From NCBI RefSeq assembly GCF_028769735.1, contig NC_088200.1, positions 69,349,268 through 69,413,267 on the forward strand: a stretch of 64,000 nucleotides of DNA. Direction: 5' to 3'. A model generated the notes under the pieces. That model saw only the letters and a list, made by a program, of their open reading frames with translations. It searched no databases and was not told where the DNA came from. A program made the position numbers and the translations under genes. Positions 33,514 through 43,600 of this stretch are shown in pieces. The DNA comes from Zonotrichia leucophrys gambelii (taxonomy: Eukaryota > Chordata > Aves > Passeriformes > Passerellidae). How positions within the stretch are numbered: position 1 is the first letter of the stretch; each line of letters starts with the position of its first letter.

Positions 33514-36500
33514 GGCGTGTGGTGAGTGTGGGAGATCCAGAAAAGAAGTACATGGGATGGAAACGTGTTGGCAGTGGGTAAGTGCAGCCAGGCTTTCTTC
33601 TACAGAACCATGGGCCAAGAAGTTTGGTGGTGCAATATCCCATGGGAAGTCAGACAAGCTGCAAGCATCTTCAGACCCTGGCTTTAGATTGTCCCTGTCT
33701 CAGTGCTGAGGCAGTACAAGGCATCATCAATTATGGGATGCTGACAATGTCTTGGCTGCCTCAAGGAGCAGGACCTGGAAGCCCTCCTGTCCCTCCAAGA
33801 GGTGCCACCAGTTTGCCTGTTTTCCCAGGAGACGCAGTTTTGTATGATTCCAAGCAATATGGCCATACTCATGAAGGAAGGAAAACCTGAGAGAGCAGTT
33901 TCCCACCTGATAGCTGTGAGATAACAGCTCTCAGTAGCATTTCTTAGTAGGGGAAACAGAAAGAAAGCAAAGAAAGCATTTCTTTTGCTGGAAACCATAT
34001 TCAGCGCTCAGGAAAATAAGAGAGGCCCTGTGGTATTGCCTAAATTTGGCAGGTAGGACCAAAAGAGAGTGGTGAGAAGGCCCAGCAGGATTGTGTGTTT
34101 CATTGCCTGGGCAGGCACGCCACAGGCACGGACACAGGAAGGAAAAGGCAAAGAACACCCCTGCATGCATGATCTAGTGTGTACATTGGAGATTTGCAGC
34201 ATCCCTTTTTCTTCCTGTTGGACCCAACTTTTCTCTGGGACACTCTGCATGGCATAGGGCTGCTAGGCTGCTGGGTCATTTGCTGAAGAGCAGACAAAGC
34301 CCGGTGCTTTAGAGGCACTGCAGGCAGCAGAGAGCTCCTGCCTGTGCTGCATTTTGCTTCTGAGCACTGAACAGCTTCTCTGTTCTTGCCTCTGCTCTGT
34401 TTCTAGGGGTTTTGGAACTGTTTATAAGGCCTTCAACGCTGCCACAGGAGAAGCAGTAAGTGCCCATGCAGATTTTGCAGCTCTTGAGTGCTTTCCCTTG
34501 GGATGTGATCTGTGGCCAGAGCCTTGGGCCTCCTGTCTTTGCTGCAAAGGCTGTCCTGCAGAAGCAGCCTGTCTAGAGGCAGGCTGCAAAATGCATTTTG
34601 GACGGACTTTGTCCTTCCTACCCACCTGAATGAATGCAAGGATGGCAGTGGTGTCTTTCAGAGAAGGACACCCCACCTTGGACCTACTGGATAAATATGC
34701 ATAGATTAGCTGATGGAAGGAACCATCATTTCAGCCCAATTCTTCTTAAGCACAGGTTCAGACACAGATAGGATTTCCCATTGTTTTCCATCACGTGGTT
34801 CAGTTGGAAAATGTAATGCAAGACCTAAAGAAGGAGAGATCTTGTGTGGAGCACAGTTTTTCCTTTCAGTCCTAGGGAACCTGGTTCACATACACGCGCG
34901 CACACACACACACAGAGCCCCAGATCAATGAGAAGGAGTTGATGAAGAGCCTTAACTAATACAACCTTGTGTTGATTCTGTGTCAGTGACATTCCACTAG
35001 AGAGATGGTATTTGTACTGAACAGACATGGCGGTGTCTTGGAGAGTCCTGCTGCACTTTGGGGCTAAAAGTTCATAGTCCTGAATTCATGTTTTTGGCTC
35101 TCAGCAAATACATTCCATCTTCCTTAATAGTACAGAATTAGATAAGGTAGTTCCTTATCCCCCTGCAGTGCTGGGCTCAGGAACTGCATTTGGAGGGAGG
35201 TCTAGGAGGCATCCAAAAGGCCTAAGCCCTGTGCTTTGAAGCTGGGGCGTATCCACAGTGTACCAAGGAAAGGGTTATTCATTTATAAACCCACTAAATG
35301 ATTACAAGTCTAAGCCATGTGCAAGATTGTTCTTCATAGTTGCGAAACGCAAACTGAAGAAGTTAGGATGTGCTAGGATTGTAACTTTACTTTGAATCGC
35401 TTTGGAGTTCTTTTTTGGACAGCCTTTTCCCCGTCACGTACGTGCGTGTTTACTTTGGCACACAATGGAAATGGCAGCCGTCCCCTAAAGGCTGGTTAAA
35501 GCCCCTAGAAATGCTAACATATCTCTAGTGGTTTAATTTGTCTTCACAGGAGCAAAATTATATTTGGCTTGCAAGATGTGTGTAAGTGATATTAGCAGTA
35601 CTAAACAAAGTCTGAGAAGTCTGTGGGTGCAGAGAGTGCTGTTAGGACTTTGTAGTTGATGGTTTAGAGTCCCTTTTGACTGAGGTGACAAGGCATCCAG
35701 GCCCATGAGTGCACGGAGAAAGAAGCTCTGGTGATGTCTGCCCCTCACTGCTTTCAATGTCATCGTAGGTGGCTGTAAAGCAACATAATGTCCAGCGCCA
35801 GAGCTGTGAAGAAGTGTTAAAGGAAATCCTGATCATGCGGGAAAATAAGAACCCCAACATTGTCACCTACTTTGAAAGGGAGGTGGTTCTGGCAGAAAGG
35901 GATCTTTCAATTAACACCGATCCACTCCTGTACGAGGCATGGGAGGAGATTGCATTTTGTCCCCATCAGTGGTTCCTGGCATAAACAGCTTGAAGATTGA
36001 TCTCAGAAACCTGGCTCTCTTACTAAGCCAGCAGCCTCTATGTTCAGTGGCTGCACATTGTTTTGCTGCTTTGGGGCATGATTTTTTCCAAGTGTTGGAG
36101 GAGAAGTGCTGAGAAAGCATCCCAGAGATGATTTCCCTTGCACTGTTCCCACTATTTTTCATTGCCTTGCATGCCAAAAGACTAGGCTAGGAGGCACATA
36201 ATTTTCGAGGTTTGAAATTGTTTTTCCTGTTTGTGACTGTCCTTTCTGCAAAGTTTTCCAAAGCGTGTTGGCAATGCTGCACACCCACCTGTCCTGAGTA
36301 AAAGCTGTGAAAACTGTGTTGCCTTGCTGCTGGAGTTAATAGTGCAATTTGTGTATGAAGATGATGAAGCAGCTGCTGGGATGTGTCCACTTGCAGACTT
36401 ATCTCTGTCCTCACCAAACTGCCTTTTCCCCTGCTTGCCACCTAAGCTTTCCACATCTGTTTTCCACAGATGTGCCTTCCTCATTCAGGTGGCACAGATG

Positions 36501-39500
36501 GCAGGCACTGGATAGCCTGGGTGGAGTGTGTCTTCATTTGATTCTGTCTTCATTTCTCAGTGACCTGGAAACAAAACTCAGCTGCAGTCTTTTCTTCCAT
36601 ATGGCAATTTAGCTGTGCACATTCAACTCCATGCTGTTGCTTTCATCTTGCAGCTACCTTGCCAATGAGGCTGTCCTTGGAATATATGGATGGAGGCTCC
36701 TTAGCTGATGTGGTCAGCGTGAGAAGGATGGCTGTAGGACACATAGCAACAGTGTGTTGGGATGTAAGGGGCCCTGCTTACCTTGGGAAGGCTTGGATGG
36801 GCTCGTCCTTCGAAAGTGATGCTAAGTGAGAGATTCCATGTTCAGAGCTTTCTTTCTGTGTTGCTCTTATGCTTCAGAGAGGAAGGAGCATCTGCATTGA
36901 ACTGCCTGCCAGTGTCCCTGCCCATACTGTAGTCTGTTCTTTACTCTCATCTACAGGGTTGTTGAAGTCCCTGTCTCTTTTTCATTTTTATTTTCTGTTC
37001 TGCCCTTTTCCTCTCCAAGCCTTTGCCCAGAACCTTTCTGCATTGCCTTCTTTGCCTGTAAGCACCAAGGTGCTGGTGTGCGAGTTTTCAACCAGCAGCA
37101 AAGCCAGAGAGAGACTCACCTGTCACAGGTCTCCACTTCAAAGGATGGCATGGCACCCAGCATGGTGCTTGCTGCTGAAAACTGACAAATGAGCTACTTC
37201 CAAGTCTGCTGTCAAGCCAGCTGTATAGCCCTTGTCCTCCAGTCTCCTGCCCAACAGCAATCTCCTTGGTACCCAAGGCAGGAACCTTTTCTCTTTTGGC
37301 AAACCCTTGTTTGTCCTCTGGACAGGGAGGGCGCATCTGCTGCAGCAGCGGTCATTCTGACTGCCTTCGCAGGGGACAGTCTCGAGCAACGACGGACGTT
37401 TCCCCTCAAAAGCTAATATGCCTCCTTTGGAAAGATGCTTCTCTCCACGTCTTGCAGCAGCAAGCTCTACCTCTTGGCAGCACTCACTGCTCCCTTGAGA
37501 TCCGTGAATCTTCAGGAGCAGCCTCCTTCTGCATGTGATGCCGTCAGATCAGGCTGACTTTTGGCCTCCTGTTTCTTTTTTCTCTTGCAGTGCCTGCAAG
37601 GCCTGGCTTTCCTTCATGCCAACCAGGTGATCCACAGAGATATCAAAAGTGACAACATCCTTCTGGGCCGGAATGGGTCCGTCAAGTTGGGTGGATATTC
37701 CCGGTCAGGCGCAGCACTCCGGGGAGGCGGTGTGGGGCTGCTTGGGAGTGGCTGCCCGGTGCCCAGCAGTGGCACTGGTGAGAGTGCAGGGAGCACTCTG
37801 CAAGCCCAGGGCTCAGCTGGAAGGTGCCGAGTGGTCTAGAGGGCAACAGTGTGTCAAGAGTAGCTCTGGTTTGTGTGTGTTCCTTCCAAAGGGAGGGAGT
37901 TACAGTGTAAACGTCAGTGGTATGAGGAAAAGTCATGGTGGGAATGGTGGATAGGTTGTTAACTGGACGATTGCCCATGTCCTTGGCTGCAGCCCTGAGG
38001 AAAGGGAGCCCAGCTGCTTTTCCAGCTTTATTCAGCACTGCATTCTGAGAGTCAGAGTGAGGAGCCCTTTTCCTTGGTCTCTTACTTGAAGCAGTGTTTG
38101 TTTTTCTCCTCAGCTGATTTTGGCCTCTGTGCTCTGCTCACACCTGAGCAGAGTAAATGGAGGTTGAGGATCGGCACCACCAGCTGGATGGCACCCGAGG
38201 TGGTGAGAGGAGAGCCCTATGGCCCCAAAGTGGACACCTGGTCCCTTGGCAACGTGGGAATTGAAATGGCCAAAGGAGAGGCTCCTTATAGCCGGGAAAC
38301 CAGTGACAGGGTAAGGTGCAAATACGCTCAGATAGTTGTGTTCTTCTGGTCCCTGCCCATTAGACAAAATCCCATTCCCACAGCCTGAAGTGCTTCTAGC
38401 AAGGCCCACTTCTAAAACCACCCCTGGGGCTCACATCAGCTGTCATGGCTAGACATGGTGCAGCTTGGAATAGCTGGGGCTGCACTGGGACCTTTCTTCC
38501 TTTGGGAAAGAAGGCTCATCTCTAACCATCTGCTAAGGCAAGAAATTGCCACTGCAGACTGCAGCTTAAAAGATGGGGTCAAGGTGCTCTAGGTGAGCAC
38601 TGAAGGCGGTGGAAGAATCATGTAGAGTCTCATGTTTCCTTTTGCTTCAGGCTAACTACCTGATAGGCAGGGAAGGGGTACCAGATCTGCACAAGCTCAG
38701 GCTACCCTGTGGCTTGTGTGAATTTCTGGGCTGCTGCCTGCAGATGGATGCGGACAGGCGAGGCTCTGCCAAGGAACTTCTGCAGGTACAAGGCAAAGGG
38801 GCTGCAGGCCAAACAGCTGTTCCCTGTCAGGGTTTGCTCCTCAGCCAAACTCCAGGCAATCAGATGGGCCCCACATAGTAATCTACACTCTGGGTGTTTT
38901 CCAAATGAAACCAAGTAGGATCCAAGACTGCTTGAGGTTAGAAGAGGCCAGTGAATGTCACCTACTCCAAAGCCATGGCCTCTGGCTAGGACGAGTAGAT
39001 TAGGTTGCTCAGAGTCCCATCCAACCTTGAATGTTGCTGGGCTTGGGGCTCCTCCCAGCTCTCTTGGCAGCCTGGGCCAGTGTTCCAGCATTCTCCCCGT
39101 AAACAGTTTCTTCCTTAGAGCCAATGTGAATTGAGTGTCTTTTAGCTTCAAACCATTGCCCCTTGTCCTCCTGCAATTGGCCCTGCTAAAAGGTATGTCC
39201 CCATCTTTCTTAGAAGCCCCGACAGCTATGGAAAGATCTCCTTGGGGCTTGTTCTTCCCCAGGCTAAACAAGCACAACTCTCACAGCTGTTCTGTAGAGG
39301 AGAATTCTCACCTTTTGGCCTTTTCTGTGGCCCTTCCTTTGCTCTCAGCTGGTGAATTCAGTTTTAGCTGGTAGCAAAGCAACTGAAGTATTGCAATGCC
39401 AGGGATGGGGCTTGAGGAGCACAATGACAGCAGTCCCTGCCAAGAGGTTTTAGATTGGTCTGTGGGAAGGCGAGGGCTGTGGGGGAGTTCACTGGGAGCA

Positions 39501-40343
39501 TCCGAGGGGACCCAGCTTGTCCCTCCCATCCCACTCTTAGAGGTTTCTGCCAGCCAAACGGGGACAGCTGCGCAGGATCTGTGCCAGCCCCATGTGCTGC
39601 CTGGCCTGGTCAAGCAGATGAGAATCGCTCTGGCTTTGCTGCCAGGTTTTGTGGCAGACAAGGAGCTGGTGACAGGGCCACTTCCTTGGATGTGCCTGCT
39701 GTGAAGGAAGATGCCAGCCAGCACAGGACAGGGGGGCATGCCAAGGCAGACACTGCTCTTCTTGCAAGCCAGAGCTGAGCACATCTGCGCCCTGCTGCTT
39801 GTGTCCTTGCTCCTGGCTTGCTGCTGAAAACCTGCATGTCCAGCAATTCTGAGAGCAACATGTGGGATCAATAATTTTCAGAGCTCTTGGGAGTCTCTTG
39901 AGGAAAGCCTTATGCCCCACAACTCTCTTGGACACTCACATAGCCCATGTCTGTAGCAAAGAGGATCTTGCATAAGTCTGCTGGCTTTCCTGAAAGGAGC
40001 AAAACCTTTGGACAGCAAGCAGCAATCCCACAGTGATATCAGGATCAAAATCCCAGCAAGTGACGACACCTTGAGGATTGGACTAGTGCATTTCTGGGCC
40101 ATGTTTCCTGCAATAGCAGCATCCTGGACATGAAGGCAGATGTGCTGCTGGTGCCCTCAGTCCGATATCTGTGTATTTCTGGGCGCTCAAGGAATCCAGC
40201 TTGACCCTGTTAGGAACTCAGTTTGGAAAAGAATGGCTCCTTTTTCCTCTGTCTCTTTTAATGTGCTTTGTTTTGGTTTTTTTTTTCCCATTGGGCAGCA
40301 TCCATTTCTCCAATCAGCAGAGCCTCTCTTAAGCCTCTTCTGA
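33514..40343 (+). pseudogene. PAK3-like serine/threonine kinase, copy 1 (kinase domain, damaged)
   Basis: Eight exons follow PAK kinase-domain structure: 33514-33577 (VVSVGDPEKKYMGWKRVGSG), 34407-34455 (glycine loop GFGTVYK), 35769-~35885 (VAVK lysine; MRENKNPNIVTYFE), 36654-36763 (LEYMDGGSLADVV), 37591-37690 (HRDIKSDN catalytic loop), 38114-38310 (DFG, then WMAPEVV and [11 protein letters not shown]), 38651-38785 (RGSAKELLQ), 40299-40343 (HPFLQSAEPLLSLF stop). Two defects are visible. The donor after the third exon's expected end (GAAAG) reads gg instead of gt, and the fourth exon lacks 8 bp relative to the family, giving a frameshift and early stop. Catalytic residues elsewhere are intact. 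The last exon is shorter than in copy 2. No PAK p21-binding exon was found. PAK3-like expansion is known in zebra finch. Confidence 0.85.
38945..39330 (-). mobile_element. CR1 fragment inside PAK3-like copy 1, last intron
   Basis: The plus strand reads as the reverse complement of the CR1 3' portion: tcccatccaaccttgaatgt, later aaaccattgccccttgtcct, aagatctccttggggcttgt and caggctaaacaagcacaact. A decayed version of the same insertion lies at 50990-51130 in the paralogous intron of copy 2. Confidence 0.75.
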
Positions 40344-40695
40344 CAGGCTGATTGCTGTCAGCCCTGCAGCAAGGTCATGCAGGATGCAAAGGAGATGACA
40401 AGGACAACTTCAGCACTTGGAGAACAGAGCCTCTGAGAGCAGGTAGAAATCCTGAGGAGAGAGGGGCCAGGAAACAGGCAGCCATCAGAGCAGGAAAGCA
40501 AGGTGGCTTCTCCTTTTCTCCCAGCTGCTGACACTCCCTCTAACTTTTGGGCTAGAACAGCATGGCTGGAGGGCACAAAGTCACTACTGATGTGCACTTT
40601 TCAGGTGGGGGGTGGTGCGAGGCATGAAGCTTCCGCTGATTCTTGGGGGAGCTTAACTGGAACTTCATGTGGAAATGTCTTCCTCCCCTCACCAG

Positions 40696-43600
40696 GAGGT
40701 GGAAGGGCAGTGTTTGGAGGCACAGCAGCTGCTGGCACAAGAGGCAAACTTCCTGTCAGAGGTACAGAAGGAGCAGGAGAAAAGGCTGCTTGAGATGAAG
40801 CAAGAGGTTGCCACCATGCAAGCTGAACAAGAAGAGGTGCGAAGCAGAGCCAATCAAAAGGTAAAGGCTGTGAAAAGAGAGCTTGAGTGTGGTTTTGGAC
40901 TCCTCTGCACTCCTTATGGGCACTGTTTCTCTGGACACTGTCTGTCTGGGTGGCATTGTCTCTTAGCTGGCCCTTGGTAACCGGTGCTGGAGAGACCTTG
41001 GTGCCAGGATCAGAATCCCATTTTATTTTGGGATACAAGCATTTATATACTGTTTTAGGGAGGCTAGTAATGTGTACTACAATAATTAGGTTGAAATCAT
41101 GTACATAAATTTATGCATGTAACAACATCTCTTGCTTGCATTGTTTATTAGGATTTTCTTTTTCTGGTAAACCTTTCTAATTAAATTTTCTTGCTATCTA
41201 GATCTAATTTTCAAAGTTCTGTTTGCTTTTGCCAAGGCATTTTATCTATCAATTCTCTTATGCTAATAGGGTCCAAAGTACTCTCTGTCTCCTGCACTCC
41301 AATATCGCTCCCTTCTGTGTCAACCGAAAACACTCCTTTAATGGTCTTATTAATTAATCTCTGCACACATTGAAGCAAGGAAGGTATCATGATTAATATA
41401 ATTATTATCAAAATTACCACATACATACCTATCCTCAAAAGAAACTTTTAGGTCAAATCTCCAGCCACTAAAATCTCAGGCTTGATCTTTATAAACTAAA
41501 AACATTCCTGCTGGCAGCTGCATTACTGGATTTAGAAAGTCTGCCAGAAGTGTAATTGTACTAAAATTTTAATTCTTATAGACAGGGTGATAGGGAGAAA
41601 CATTTTTAGACTGATTCCTTCCCATGTATTTAAAATGAACACAAAAATCCAATTTCACAGAACCCAGGAATTCTAATACTTGGGGTTCCACCAATGGTGG
41701 TTCAGGAGGTTAAGGGATCCAAATTGATGTGATTTAATCTGCTTAAAAAAAAAAAAATTAGTGTAAAGTTCTGGAGGATGTATATTCTCCCCTATTTTTT
41801 TGTTTTTTAAGAACGTGTGTTTCTCATTATGAACATGAAGATAACATCAAAGCAAAATAGTATGTAAGATAGCAATAAACTTATACTAAGTAAAAATAAA
41901 TCAGATAATAGATACAAATATAGCACATGATAAATAGAATGGTGATTTAAAACAATACATTATCAATTTCTTTAATATTGTACTATTACTTAGAGTCTGT
42001 AGTAAATGGCAAGCTTTATTTTTTTAAAGTGAGGGCTTGGAAAATCATTCTTGGGTAAGATTTCTAAGTTCACCTTAAAAGGAGGTTTAGCTGTTTTAGG
42101 TCTAAATTCAGTAAGTCAAATTTATTTGAATATCATTTTCATGCAGAAATTTTTCTCTACTAGTTAAAGCCTGGACTTGGCTGGGGTCTAAGCTTGTAAC
42201 TGGAAGAGTCATTTTAATATATTTTAGAAACCTCTTAGTAATAGTAGTTAGAAAAATAATATATGTCTTATAAATAGTTATACAACAATTAAGTGAAGGT
42301 TTGAAAATTAACTGGCTTTCTCATTTATCATTCAATAGTTAGTTAATGGTGCCATAGACAAATAGCAAAGGAATAAAGTAGTGTTTGTTATAAAAAGACA
42401 GCAAATTCACATCACAAAATCAACAGCATAATCAGGGTTACTAAATATGCCAGTAAAAATGGTCTTATGAAATTGAGGTTATATTTCCCTAGACATACAT
42501 GACCTTAAAGCAAAAAAGTAAAAGAAGGCAATAAATTGCAGACATAATATGGAATTGTTTCTCATTCTTCAGTATTACTTATCAAAAATAAAATAGCAAA
42601 AAGTGTTCTTATTTCTATAGCAAAATAGTGTTATCTTGTAATTTAAATGAGCAAATTTTGACAAAAATTCATTCAGACTTTATGTCATTCACTTGTATAG
42701 CAAAGGAATTATATCTTATAACTCAAACAGGTGTACTTCAACAAAATTTAAAATCAGCCTCACTGAAACTTAACCTTAATTAAGTATCTCTAAAACAACT
42801 TAAAGTTAACATTGCTGAGACTAAACAAAAATCAATCTTAACAAGAATTAACTGATTCAAACTCTATTATTACAAAAATGTTACTGAAAATTTGTCATAT
42901 AACAGTTAAACATCAAAGTAAACAACATGCAAGTAAACAACTGTACTGAAATCTTTACAATAAAATTACATTGTTAGAAATATGGAGTAAAAAGCAAGCA
43001 CTTAAAAAGCTGACAGTGGAATTGAATCTCAAAAAATCACTACAGATGAAGTTCAAGATTTGTCTTGAATGTGAGCTAAAGAATCTTGACTTTATGACTT
43101 ATCTAATTACTCTCAGTGAACCATGCAGTTTTGCTATGTTGTTAATAGGTAAAAGACACCACCTCTATACCAACACCTTTGAATTTTTCTAGTAACAATC
43201 CTATTAAAAATCACAAATCCCAAGTTAGAAGGTAAATCTCAACACTGGCTGGTGCCAGGTAGGCGGGGCTGCACCCCCTGCAGCAGCTTTTAGAGATTGC
43301 TTGTAGGATTGATTTAAGTTTGGCTTAGTAAGAGTAATGGCATATAAACATCGAAGGCTAAATAAAAGAGATTTAGTTATATTGTTACGACTAGAAAAAG
43401 CTGCCCGTTTTTTTAAAGGTTGCAGAGTTCACAAGTTAAACCAATTGCTGCCAAGTTGGAGCTCTAACTATTTATTGTTAATAATTTCATGTTGTAATCT
43501 CCTGTTAACAGGGCCCCACCTTCCGGCGCGGGTCCCGCTCGTGCCGGGGGTACCGGCCCGGGTCGCCGCGTCCCGCGGGAGCAGCTGCTGCCCGGCTCCC

